Shown here: positions 25,778 through 33,081 of the stretch, piece by piece
How positions within the stretch are numbered: the stretch's first letter is position 1
Layout of the letters: the number at the start of each line of letters is the position of its first letter
Origin: DTFZ01 sp050260375
Lineage (GTDB): Bacteria; Bacillota; Clostridia; Christensenellales; SZUA-584
DNA length: 64,000 nucleotides
Direction: 5' to 3'
Assembly: GCA_050260375.1 (NCBI GenBank)
Contig: JBLNCA010000015.1
Location: forward strand, 1 to 64,000
Translations under genes and position numbers: made by a program
Notes under the pieces: generated by a model
Seen by the model: only the letters and a program-made list of their open reading frames with translations
Told to the model about the DNA's origin: nothing
Databases searched by the model: none

Positions 25778-26431
25778 TTATGCATTCAAGCTTACCTTAA
25801 AATCCTTCGATATGATAATGTCGGCCAAGTACTGATGTCCCGCAATTATCTTGTGTTCAATCTTTAATACGTCTTCTATAAACGGATCATTAGCTTCGTT
25901 TCCGCGGTTTCTCTTTTGCCTGTGTTCCAATGTGTCCAGCCTGTTCCTGTTTATAAACACCTTGCAGTCTACATGCCTCAATAAAGAAGTATATGTGCCT
26001 TCAATTATGACAACCTTTATGCCTTCAAGGTCAAGCAATTCCTGCGATATGCTGTTATCATTATAGTTTATAAGAGGCTTTACTATCGTTCCGGCGCCGC
26101 TCAGAGCTTCAAGAATATGCTGATTCAACAGGTTCATCTTAACCTCCGCATGCGGCCCTAGCCAAGCGTCGTCTTCCCTTCTTTTTTTGTCGTTCGATTT
26201 GGGGGGCAAAATGAAGTAATCATCCTGACACAGTACCGCGCACTTAACGTTCCTGTTATAAAGCGCATCGCTCAATGCTTTTGCCGTCTCCGACTTGCCG
26301 CTTCCCGATTCCCCCGAAACCGTTACTATATATCTTCTTTTTATATTCTTAATTTTCGGCATGATATAAGAAGCGATTTCTTCGCCCGCATCCACATGAT
26401 GTTTTTCAATGACTAATACATCACCTTTCAT
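25778..26431 (-). CDS. P-loop kinase of the uridine kinase-like family
   Basis: A 217-residue nucleoside/sugar-type kinase. Walker A is GESGSGKS (residues 40-47); CQDDYFILPPKSND carries the DD-Y motif of uridine kinase-like proteins, and VVIIEGTYTSLL and the lid segment RNRLDTLEHRQKRNRGNEAN follow. It is not a typical uridine kinase (about the right length but divergent) and is the first gene of the operon with the phosphorylase, under the LacI-type operator. I infer that it phosphorylates the acceptor released by phosphorolysis, or the sugar itself. AAGGGGG precedes ATG 26431. Confidence 0.8.
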   Translation of the reverse strand: MKGDVLVIEKHHVDAGEEIASYIMPKIKNIKRRYIVTVSGESGSGKSETAKALSDALYNRNVKCAVLCQDDYFILPPKSNDKKRREDDAWLGPHAEVKMNLLNQHILEALSGAGTIVKPLINYNDNSISQELLDLEGIKVVIIEGTYTSLLRHVDCKVFINRNRLDTLEHRQKRNRGNEANDPFIEDVLKIEHKIIAGHQYLADIIISKDFKVSLNA

Positions 26432-26532
26432 GCTTACCCCCTTGTATCATTTTCGTAAAGTTATTATAGGTGGCTGATTTCTTTCTTTGCGGTCAAGAGC
26501 GCCGACTATAGCAATGTATGTAAATCGACATA

Positions 26533-26571
26533 ATTATATAATTACGGCATAAAGATGTCAACCGCTTAACA
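26533..26571 (-). promoter_or_regulatory. Perfect sigma-A promoter with LacI-type operator before the kinase-phosphorylase operon
   Basis: On the minus strand: TTGACA (26556-26561), 17-base spacer, TATAAT (26533-26538), both boxes at consensus. Operator TGTCAACCGCTTAACA (26556-26571) covers the -35. Between here and the next gene (26572-26820) I see no gene. Confidence 0.88.
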
Positions 26572-26820
26572 TTCTATTAATATGCATGAAGTGCACGAAA
26601 AACGCTCGAATCGATAAATCGCTATTCTATTAATACTACAGCGTAAAAATGGATGGAGAGGAATGATCGACCAGAACTCGATTGTTAATGTTCTTCGGGC
26701 ATGCGGTTGCGGTGGCCTCATGCCTCTATATGGAAAAATAAACGCTTTCCAGGCCTTTGTCAACGGGTGTTGAGGCAGAGCTAAAGGGGAGGTATAATCA
26801 GGCGGGAAGGAGTGCTGTTT

Positions 26821-27642
26821 ATGGACTTAGATGCTATATCCGAAGCGCTGAGAAGCCATCCGCTCATAAGCGCGGCGGGGTTGTGCGCATTGCCCGGCGC
26901 GGCGGAAGACGATTTTAGCGACGTTGACATATTCGTATACTGCACGGACGTACCGCCCGGGGAGGAAAGGGCGGCGCTGGTTTCGCGCATTACGGCGGAT
27001 TATATGCCCGGGCGGGAGCGTACGCGTTGGGGCATATGCGACCAAGCGCTTTCGGGCGGCGAAGAAGTATGGCTGATGTACGTAACGGAGAAAGAGACGC
27101 AGGAAGAGGCGGAGCAGGCGCTCTCGGGACGGCTGCCCGGCAGGATGGACAACTACTATTATCCTGTGGGCAGGCTCGCGACGCTGAAGAACCTTCGCGT
27201 GCTGTTCGACAAAACAGGATTCCTCGCGGAGATAAAGGCTAAGCTCGCCGAGTACCCGGAAGAACTCAGACGGGCGCTCGTGCGTTTCCACGCGGAAGCG
27301 CTTTGCGATACCGAAGACATGGAGCGTGCGGCGGCAAGAGGCGACGTTCTTTTTTACCACTTCGCGCTTGACATAGCGCTCGACCACTTTCTGCAGGCGC
27401 TGTTTGCGCTTAACCGCGAGTACTTTCCGAGCAGAAAGCGGAGCATAAAGTATATAAGCGGCTTTGAGATAAAGCCTTTGGGGTGCGAAAAAACGCTGCT
27501 CGATATAGCGGCATTGGGCGGTTCTCCTGAAGGCGTGCGGGCATCGTATGCCAAAATGGCGGAGCTGATAGAATGGACGAGGGCGCAGGCTAAAAACAAC
27601 GCTTTGAAACTCGGGGCGTTAATTTCTCAGGATAAAATATAA
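26821..27642 (+). CDS. Nucleotidyltransferase-like protein (DUF4037 type)
   Basis: A 273-residue cytoplasmic protein. The start is set at ATG 26821, eight bases after AAGGAG; a GTG at 26812 overlaps that site and is unlikely. The N-terminal domain has a polymerase-beta-type nucleotidyltransferase core, with the acidic pair in DDFSDVDIFVYC in place of the standard GSxxxGxxSDxD context; the G-S motif itself is degenerate. The second half is helical (DVLFYHFALDIALDHFLQAL, SRKRSIKYI), like the substrate-binding half of DUF4037 and kanamycin-nucleotidyltransferase-like proteins. Target unknown. A strong terminator follows. Confidence 0.75.
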   Translation: MDLDAISEALRSHPLISAAGLCALPGAAEDDFSDVDIFVYCTDVPPGEERAALVSRITADYMPGRERTRWGICDQALSGGEEVWLMYVTEKETQEEAEQALSGRLPGRMDNYYYPVGRLATLKNLRVLFDKTGFLAEIKAKLAEYPEELRRALVRFHAEALCDTEDMERAAARGDVLFYHFALDIALDHFLQALFALNREYFPSRKRSIKYISGFEIKPLGCEKTLLDIAALGGSPEGVRASYAKMAELIEWTRAQAKNNALKLGALISQDKI

Positions 27643-27667
27643 AGAACCGGCGGCGAGGCCGGTTCTT
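27642..27667. terminator. Bidirectional terminator between convergent genes
   Basis: AAGAACCGGC and GCCGGTTCTT are perfect arms around a six-base loop; A and T ends on both sides let it serve the 26821 gene and the 27698 gene. Confidence 0.75.
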
Positions 27668-27697
27668 GTGATTAAGCCGTATGTTGGGCCCTGCCCG

Positions 27698-28096
27698 TTA
27701 TACTTCGTAAGTGTTATTGGACGTATCGCTATATACCGCCGTACTGTCCGCGCCGGTCATTGTGTCCGTCATGCCCCAATCGTCATCGTCGTACCAGTCG
27801 TCGTCAAAATCCGCAAGAGCAAAAGGAAAGCCGAAATCAAACCCTCCCGGGAAAAAGCATCTGCCGAACCTGTCACAGCACCTGCCAAAGCGGTCTATAA
27901 AGAAGCAGCGCCCTGTGGGTACTCCGAAAAACAGAGGGAAAATCGGCCTCGGGAACCGTCTTATAGGGAACCTGCGGGGGAAACGGCGAAAACCGCCGGG
28001 AAATCCGCCGCGTGGAAACCCGCCGCGAGGGAACCCGCCGCGGAATCCGCCGCGCTGCGCGATCTGAGTACCGGTTGTATCAAAGCCGTCAGGCAT
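27698..28096 (-). CDS. Gly/Phe/Arg-rich low-complexity protein
   Basis: A 132-residue protein with GAGAGGAGAT ahead of ATG 28096. Residues 14-52 are built of G-G-F-P-R-type units (RGGFRGGFPRGGFPRGGFPG, then FRRFPRRFPIRRF), a Cys/Phe motif follows twice (DRFGRCCDRFGRCFF), and the tail is strongly acidic (DFDDDWYDDDDWG). So a very basic aromatic-glycine half is joined to a short acidic half. No membrane span or signal is present. In a spore former this composition recalls spore-coat or exosporium proteins, but I cannot assign a family. The repeat-coded DNA is also locally repetitive (CGCGG-type units), so length may vary between strains. Confidence 0.7.
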   Translation of the reverse strand: MPDGFDTTGTQIAQRGGFRGGFPRGGFPRGGFPGGFRRFPRRFPIRRFPRPIFPLFFGVPTGRCFFIDRFGRCCDRFGRCFFPGGFDFGFPFALADFDDDWYDDDDWGMTDTMTGADSTAVYSDTSNNTYEV

Positions 28097-28247
28097 ATAT
28101 ATTATCTCCTCTCATAAAGAATTCTGCAGCATTTTGTATATGCTAATCTATACTATGAACGTTAACTGTAATATGTTCTGTAACTGCTGCCATGTTTTTC
28201 GAATAATGGGATATAAGCAGTGCGCTCATATAAACTGTTAAGGAGAT

Positions 28248-28325
28248 ATGACAATGAAATCCCCAAAAAGCCAAAACTTTATGGGGTGGCGCGGGCTCCC
28301 CAAAGAATCGTGAGATTTTTTGGGT
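28248..28325 (+). repeat. Two consecutive CCCC/GGGG hairpin repeats preceded by a ribosome site and mini-frame
   Basis: Hairpin one (28261-28286): arms CCCCAAAAAG and CTTTATGGGG around CCAAAA. Hairpin two (28298-28325): CCCCAAAGAA and ATTTTTTGGG around TCGTGAG. AGGAGAT at 28241 and ATG 28254 open a 19-residue frame (MKSPKSQNFMGWRGLPKES) running through both hairpins; whether it is translated is unclear. The rest of 28097-28335 shows no gene. Confidence 0.6.
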
Positions 28326-28335
28326 GGTAATTGTA

Positions 28336-28896
28336 TTACAGCCGCAGATGCCTTATTATACCGTAGCTCATCTCGTCGGCCATCCGGAGCGCTTGCTCCT
28401 GTATCGCGTCAAACTGCGCGATGCTTTCCGCATAGCGTCCGCTGATAATCTGCACTGCCTCGTTCTCCGTCATCCTAAGGTGGTCGTACAGCATCGAACG
28501 CCATGTCTCGCTGTTCCAGAACGGGTTTATACCGGCAAGAAAGCCGACGATGCTGTCGGCGTTTGCGAACCACGCTGCCCTTTTCTGCGCGGCGAGCGCA
28601 GAATTGCCAGCCTTCGCGGCGTTTACAAGGTCGGCGGCAATAACCAGATGCTGCGTTAGCAGGTCGTCAAACGTCTGCGCCACGCGGTCTCCGTAAAGGG
28701 GACGGAGCGCCGCCGCGAAATCCTTAGGGTTGCGCAGCAGCCTGTCTGTAACCGGCCGTATGTCGGGCAGGTTTGCCGCCGCGCTTATTATAAACAGCCT
28801 TGTCCAAAACACGTGCTCCATCCACAGCCTGCGCACCGTTTCAAGCAGCTGAAGCTCGCGCGCGTCTATGCGGCCGGAATTATCGCTTTGATACAT
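28336..28896 (-). CDS. Helical hypothetical protein related to acetylglutamate-kinase-misnamed family
   Basis: A 186-residue all-helical protein. Start ATG 28896 (MYQSDNSGRIDARELQLLET) has AGGAGG before it, so the open frame up to 28941 is not used. The conserved-looking core is RRLWMEHVFWTRLFIIS, RLLRNPKDFAAALRPLYGD, LTQHLVIAADLVNAAKAG and WRSMLYDHLRMTENEAV. I recall this pattern from uncharacterised proteins widespread in Bacilli and Clostridia, some mislabelled as acetylglutamate kinase; there is no kinase motif here. His/Glu residues spaced through four helices (EHVFW, TQHLVIA, YDHLRM) could bind a metal. Function unknown. Confidence 0.75.
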   Translation of the reverse strand: MYQSDNSGRIDARELQLLETVRRLWMEHVFWTRLFIISAAANLPDIRPVTDRLLRNPKDFAAALRPLYGDRVAQTFDDLLTQHLVIAADLVNAAKAGNSALAAQKRAAWFANADSIVGFLAGINPFWNSETWRSMLYDHLRMTENEAVQIISGRYAESIAQFDAIQEQALRMADEMSYGIIRHLRL

Positions 28897-29088
28897 TATG
28901 TGCCTCCTGATATTTCGATAGAGTATAATATGCGCCGGCAATGCTTTCAGTGATTGCCATAGCCTGTAATAGTGAACATATCAAGCAAAAAAAGTATTGT
29001 TCTCTCTATTTACTGCCCGCAACCTGCTAACGTTTGTCTCCGGGTATGCATATATTGTCATATAAACAACCTACAGGAGGTGAGTTGA

Positions 29089-30021
29089 TTGCTGACCAGA
29101 AGAGAATTTGTTACGATGTCTGTCGACCTTAATCTTTTCTTTTTACGTATAATGAAAGAACACTCGCTGTTTTTAGAGCTGGGATTTACGCCAAAAGACA
29201 GGTCATTTGGCGAACAGGCCGCGGAATTCAGGAGAGGATTTGAGCGGCTGCTTTCCGAAGCGGTGGCTCTTGCCGACGGAAACGCAAGCGGCGCAGTATT
29301 AAGTTCACGCCAGGCGGCCACGCAGTACACATTGGAAGCCGAACGCCTTACCAATTTCTATACGGGCGTGCCTATAGATTCCGCAATAACGAGGAGGGAA
29401 TTGATGCTGCAGCCGGCGTTTGCCGAGCCAGGCCCGCAGATGGAGGAAGCCGCAGAGAGCCTTGATCGCAGGGCGTATCAGCTGACAGCAGGCCTTGCGG
29501 AGTTTAAGGAAAGGGTGCTTGCGGACGTGCGCTCATGCAAAATGTTTACGTTGAATTACCCGCTGCTTATAGACCATATACTGCGGGAAGCGCGCTTCTT
29601 TATGAACATGCTGGTGCTTTTGGTGCGCCGCGAGAGCCTGAATACGCCGGAAGACCTTTTAAACCAGGAGGTGTTCTGGAACCGCATAATGGCGGAGCAC
29701 TCGAAGTTCATTGCCGGCCTTCTCGACCCGACCGAAGAGACGCTTATTGACACCGCGAGGATGTTCGGCAGTGAATTCGACGAGCTTACGGCCGAAGCCG
29801 CGGAGGCCACAAGACGGACCGCGGACATAGCGAGAGTGACCGCTGAAAGCCGGCAGGCGACGGCGCGGCTGCGCGATTTCAAAGAGGCGGGCACAAAAGG
29901 CCTGGTGGAATGCAAGATACAGTCCATAATACTGCCGCTGCTGGGCGACCACGTGCTGCGCGAGGCGAACCATTACCTTTGCGTGCTCGGCATATGCAGG
30001 CCTGCGCAGGCGCGGCAATAA
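29089..30021 (+). CDS. DUF2935 protein, duplicated helical domains
   Basis: A 310-residue protein from TTG 29089, eight bases after AGGAGG. Two repeats of a four-helix domain are visible: FFLRIMKEHSLFLELGF in the first and FWNRIMAEHSKFIAGLL in the second, each later followed by LxLPLLxDHILREAxxF-type segments (YPLLIDHILREARFFMNML; LPLLGDHVLREANHYLCVL). Conserved Glu-His and Asp-His pairs suggest a ferritin- or hemerythrin-like metal site per domain. DUF2935 is found mostly in spore-forming Firmicutes; no role is established. It ends at a strong terminator shared with the convergent YmaF gene. Confidence 0.88.
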   Translation: MLTRREFVTMSVDLNLFFLRIMKEHSLFLELGFTPKDRSFGEQAAEFRRGFERLLSEAVALADGNASGAVLSSRQAATQYTLEAERLTNFYTGVPIDSAITRRELMLQPAFAEPGPQMEEAAESLDRRAYQLTAGLAEFKERVLADVRSCKMFTLNYPLLIDHILREARFFMNMLVLLVRRESLNTPEDLLNQEVFWNRIMAEHSKFIAGLLDPTEETLIDTARMFGSEFDELTAEAAEATRRTADIARVTAESRQATARLRDFKEAGTKGLVECKIQSIILPLLGDHVLREANHYLCVLGICRPAQARQ

Positions 30022-30041
30022 CGGGCGATGTAGTAACCTTA

Positions 30042-30080
30042 AGGACTGGCACAGCCGTTAGCATGCCAGTCCTGTTTTTT
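30042..30080. terminator. Terminator between DUF2935 and YmaF genes
   Basis: AGGACTGGCA and TGCCAGTCCT perfect arms, then GTTTTTT. Confidence 0.85.
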
Positions 30081-30099
30081 ACGGCTCTGCTTGCATATG

Positions 30100-30384
30100 C
30101 TATCTAAAGACCGTCGTATAGCCCTCCATGATATGATTATGGCCTTGCGTTACGCCGGTCGCGCCGCGATAGAAGTGGTAATGCCCCGAGCTTGTACCGA
30201 CCGCAGGACCGGTAAGCAGATCGTATCCGTGGACATGCCTGTCGTTAAAGCTTGTCTGGCCGGATAAGCGGTGCGTGTGCCCAGGAACGTCGGGGCTTGC
30301 GCTGGTTATACCCGAATAGCGATGCGAATGGGCGTCGTCTACCGAAGTCGTTCCGTTGTACTCGTGTGTATGAAGTCTCGCCAT
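30100..30384 (-). CDS. YmaF-family His-rich protein
   Basis: A 94-residue protein from ATG 30384, with GAGGGAGGT upstream. It is made of repeated short H-x-H units, e.g. MARLHTHEYNGTTSVDDAHS, GHTHRLSGQTSFNDRHVHGY, SGHYHFYRGATGVTQGHNH, each followed by a G-x-T/S turn. This is the YmaF pattern (PF12788). The repeated His pairs could bind transition metals. YmaF proteins occur in spore formers, but a function is not known. No signal peptide. Confidence 0.88.
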   Translation of the reverse strand: MARLHTHEYNGTTSVDDAHSHRYSGITSASPDVPGHTHRLSGQTSFNDRHVHGYDLLTGPAVGTSSGHYHFYRGATGVTQGHNHIMEGYTTVFR

Positions 30385-30517
30385 AATTTTACCTCCCTCG
30401 TATATATCATTATTATGTTTTATGCATATGTATGTGTTACACAAAGGGCTTTTTAGAGCAAACATGTTGACAGGCCTTTGGCGGTTTATTATTTCCTTGT
30501 TTAGAAGGAGCGGTTTT

Positions 30518-30642
30518 ATATGGGGCCCCCAGCAAGCCGTGAGGCTTGATGGGGTGTGTATATGGGGCCCCCAGCAAGACGTGGGCTTGATGGGGTGTGT
30601 ATATGAGGCCTCCAGCAAGACGTGAGGCTTGATTGGGTGTGT
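30518..30642 (+). repeat. Three tandem copies of the CGTGAG hairpin repeat
   Basis: Units start at 30518, 30560 and 30601 (period 42, then 41). Each has ATATGGGGCC, arms CCCCAGCAAG and CTTGATGGGG and a CCGTGAGG, ACGTGGG or ACGTGAGG loop. Unit three has paired-position changes in the outer stem (CTCC against TGGG). These sit between the YmaF gene and the TMEM165 gene. Confidence 0.85.
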
Positions 30643-30660
30643 ATTGCAAAATCAACAGCG

Positions 30661-30710
30661 GTTAAAAAGCTTACCCGGTCCGGCTTTGCACCGGTAACGG
30701 GACTTTTAAC
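30661..30710 (+). promoter_or_regulatory. Long hairpin in the 5' leader of the TMEM165-like gene
   Basis: Nested arms GTTAAAAAG/CTTTTAAC, CCCG/CGGG and CCGG/CCGG (loop CTTTGCA) fold into one 50-base structure, 53 bases before the start codon. There is no T-tract. Genes of this family are often under manganese riboswitches, but I do not see that consensus here. Confidence 0.45.
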
Positions 30711-30762
30711 AAGGCTGATTCAGCTTTGTTATAAAGTCTTTTTTATTTACATAAAGAAAGGT

Positions 30763-31491
30763 ATGGGCGTACATTCGGAAATGGTTGCTTTTTTGTTCGC
30801 GGCGGGAGCCGTGCTTCTTGCGGAGATGGGCGATAAGTCGCAGCTTCTTGCCGTGGCTTTTGCCGCAAGGTACAAGCCTTCAAAGGTGATTTTAGGCGTG
30901 CTTATAGCTTCCGCGATAAACCTGGGGCTCGCGGTATGGATAGGCAATCTAATCGTGAAGCAGGAAATATTAAAAAGCTGGATACAGGCCGCGGCGTCGC
31001 TTTCTTTTGTGTTGTTCGGGCTGTGGACGCTGCGAGGTGAGAAGGAGGAGAGCGTAGGCAGCAAAAAAACGAGGTTCGGAGCTGTAATGACCGTGGCGCT
31101 GGCGTTTACCATAGCCGAGTTGGGGGACAAAACGCAGCTTGCCACCGTGGCTATGGCGACGAAGTTCCCGGACGACCCCGTAGCGCTGTGGACAGGCGCC
31201 GTAGCGGGAATTATCGCAGCCGACGCCATCGGCATACTGGTAGGCGTCGTGCTGCGAAAGAGGATACACGAGAAGCTATTAAGGACGATATCCGCCGCGG
31301 CGTTTATAATATTCGGGCTTGCCGGCTGCTACGAAGCCGCAAGATATACCTTCGGATGGAGCGCCGCTATATCCGCGGCATTTGTCGCTGCGCTGGCGGT
31401 TATAACCGCGGTCATTGCGTACATGATAGTCAGGAAAAACAGAGAAAACGAGGTTGTCGTAATAAGCGGCGGCAAGGCAAGGCGCGGATAA
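30763..31491 (+). CDS. TMEM165/GDT1 (UPF0016) family cation transporter
   Basis: A 242-residue membrane protein. Start ATG 30763 (MGVHSEMVAFLFAAGAVLL) follows GAAAGGT; upstream frame extension runs through repeats and is not coding. The two family signatures are present and in inverted halves: E-M-G-D-K-S-Q in LLAEMGDKSQLLAVAF, and E-L-G-D-K-T-Q in TIAELGDKTQLATVAM. About six helices plus a final one (VAALAVITAVIAYMIV) with a short polar tail. Relatives export Mn2+ or exchange Ca2+/Mn2+ for protons. Cytoplasmic membrane; ion specificity is inferred. Confidence 0.92.
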   Translation: MGVHSEMVAFLFAAGAVLLAEMGDKSQLLAVAFAARYKPSKVILGVLIASAINLGLAVWIGNLIVKQEILKSWIQAAASLSFVLFGLWTLRGEKEESVGSKKTRFGAVMTVALAFTIAELGDKTQLATVAMATKFPDDPVALWTGAVAGIIAADAIGILVGVVLRKRIHEKLLRTISAAAFIIFGLAGCYEAARYTFGWSAAISAAFVAALAVITAVIAYMIVRKNRENEVVVISGGKARRG

Positions 31492-31649
31492 AAAGAGCAT
31501 GACAGATTGGTGAAAAAACCCACTACAGTATAAATAAGATAAGCGCGATTTTATGTCGATAAAATTAAAAAAGACAACAAGGAGCGCAGCATGAGGAAAT
31601 TCAAAATTTTGACTACGAGAGTGGACGAGAATCTTAAGTAAATGAGTTT

Positions 31650-31715
31650 GTTTTAAGATTCCTCACTTACGTTCGAAATGACATACGGGTTTTTTTGACA
31701 CTCTGACCTCTTCTG
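31650..31715. repeat. Dispersed repeat related to 54180-54285
   Basis: TTAAGATTCCTCACTTACGT, then TCGAAATGACATACGGGTTT, matches CACTTACGTTCGGAATGAT and ACCCGCAGGTTT near 54260. Apart from this and a 15-codon frame at 31591 (MRKFKILTTRVDENLK), 31492-31806 holds nothing I recognise. Confidence 0.5.
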
Positions 31716-31806
31716 AAATGAAAACTAATTTTAATTGTTACGTATTTTTTCATGTGTAGCCTCCTGACGCTGCGGGGAAAATAACAGCATAAGGAGGTGC
31801 GAAAAA

Positions 31807-32016
31807 ATGGCGAGGAAGGGAAAGACATTGGTTCCCGGGGCTCGGAACGCGCTCGACAGGATGAAGTACGAGGTTGCGGACGAGCAGGGCGTTGAACTTA
31901 AAGAAGGCTATAACGGTGATTTAAGATCGCGCGACGCGGGAAAGATCGGCGGCAATATGGTCAGAAAGATGATACGGCAGGCCGAGCAAAACATGTCGGA
32001 GAACGAACGCAGGTAA
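31807..32016 (+). CDS. Alpha/beta-type small acid-soluble spore protein
   Basis: A 69-residue protein. The two helices and signature blocks of the DNA-binding SASPs are clear: NALDRMKYEVADEQGVELKE with the germination protease site region, and GYNGDLRSRDAGKIGGNMVR, then KMIRQAEQNM. Length is normal for the family. These proteins coat DNA in the forespore and protect it from UV and heat; GPR protease degrades them at germination. AAGGAGG lies before ATG 31807. In the family the gene is read by sigma-G; I do not see a confident sigma-G promoter. Confidence 0.95.
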   Translation: MARKGKTLVPGARNALDRMKYEVADEQGVELKEGYNGDLRSRDAGKIGGNMVRKMIRQAEQNMSENERR

Positions 32017-32070
32017 ACGCACCGAATTTACGGGGAGGGCTTAATGCTCTCCCTATTTCAATTCAGTTTT

Positions 32071-32322
32071 TTACCCCTGCAAGCTGTTCTCCTGCCGCTC
32101 CATGTTTTCCACAACGACGTCGTATATGTCGCCAAGAGAGGCGCAGTACTCCAATACCTTCCACGGCGTGTTCGTGTGGAAATGTATCTTGATGAGGCTG
32201 CCGCCGCCTACGGCCAGCAGGCAGTCGCCTTCTATATTCTCGGTGATATACTTTATTATACTGTCCTCCGAAAGGTCTTTGCCCTCTATGAGCAGCTGCG
32301 TGTCAAATTTGTAATCCAGCAT
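32071..32322 (-). CDS. Small stand-alone FakA/DAK2 C-terminal-like domain protein
   Basis: An 83-residue protein. I start it at ATG 32322 (MLDYKFDTQLLIEGKDLSED) with CGGAG before it. The sequence matches the C-terminal domain of DAK2-fold fatty acid kinases (FakA/YloV): FDTQLLIEG, DSIIKYITENIEGDCLLAVG, GGSLIKIHFHTNTPWKVLEY. In full-length proteins this domain follows a kinase domain of more than 300 residues; here it stands alone. The His pair in IHFHTN is conserved in that domain. Stand-alone copies are common in Clostridia and of unknown function. Confidence 0.8.
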   Translation of the reverse strand: MLDYKFDTQLLIEGKDLSEDSIIKYITENIEGDCLLAVGGGSLIKIHFHTNTPWKVLEYCASLGDIYDVVVENMERQENSLQG

Positions 32323-32438
32323 ATTTTTTCTCCGCATATCGAATTTTCTATTTTTCATGTTAATGCAAACGCAGCGGTAAATCAACGCCGCCATCAGCCA
32401 TTTATACACTGAAAAATCCCTGCATACTAAAAAAGCCG

Positions 32439-32468
32439 TTGACACAAACGCCAAGGCTGTGGTATATT
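32439..32468 (+). promoter_or_regulatory. Sigma-A-type promoter before the surface-protein cluster
   Basis: TTGACA (32439-32444), 18-base spacer, TATATT (32463-32468). It points at the truncated surface-protein copy at 32566. Confidence 0.6.
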
Positions 32469-32565
32469 ATAATTTACGGAATGTAAATATTTATATTAAT
32501 TACAATATTATACTAGCGCATTTCGGATGGTTTGTCAAGTGTTTTTTTGAAGGGAGAGGGTTTTT

Positions 32566-32840
32566 ATGGGCGGTTTTTCGCTGACCACACAAAGCGGGCT
32601 TGCTCCGCGCTTCAGCCTGGGCGTGGCGGAATATACCGTTGTTTTGCCCGCGAAAAAAAGCTCGGTGTCGATATCCGCAAGGGCGGCGGGGTATAAGGCG
32701 AGAGTGACGATAGACGGCGCGAAAAAGTCGTCCAAGAAGGTAGTGCTGGCAACGGGCAGAGCGCCGTGGTACGCGTCATTGTTGCGGCGCAGCGGGCAAC
32801 ACGAAAGAATACCTGATAACGGTGATAAGGCAATAAACGG
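32566..32840 (+). pseudogene. Truncated copy of the cadherin-like C-terminal module
   Basis: After a good GGGAGAGG and ATG 32566 (MGGFSLTTQSGLAPRFSLGV) the sequence is nearly identical in DNA to the last cadherin-like repeat of the proteins ending at 36102 and 43079: EYTVVLPAKKSSVSISARAA, then GYKARVTIDG. Two single-base deletions (about 32752, CTGGCAACGGG against CTGGCAAACGGG; and about 32795, GCGCAGCGGG against GCGCAGGCGGG) destroy the frame. No signal peptide remains. So this is the end of a fourth surface-protein gene, joined to a promoter and ribosome site after loss of its body. Confidence 0.85.
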
Positions 32841-32852
32841 AATGGACTTAAG

Positions 32853-32879
32853 GGAGCTTCAAAGAGAGGCTCCTTTTTT
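32853..32879 (+). terminator. Terminator of the duplicated surface-protein family
   Basis: GGAGC/GCTCC stem and T-run; close copies follow the genes ending at 36102 and 43079. Confidence 0.8.
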
Positions 32880-33081
32880 CGTATAGTATCTCCATTAAGC
32901 CAAGGGATGTATTGGATATAAATTGGGTGTAAACCCCGGCTATATTTTACAGAAATGCCAATTGAAATTGTATGCATAATATGATAGAATATATCGAATT
33001 ATACCATTAATAAAAAACTGTTCCATCCTATTCCACAAAATAGTTTTATATATCCGAAAACTGTGTATTGGAGGAGAAAAA

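Noticed and set aside
30646..30762. yybP-ykoY manganese riboswitch before the TMEM165-like gene
   Set aside because: I expected it from the gene family but the conserved cores are not visible; only a different nested hairpin is present.
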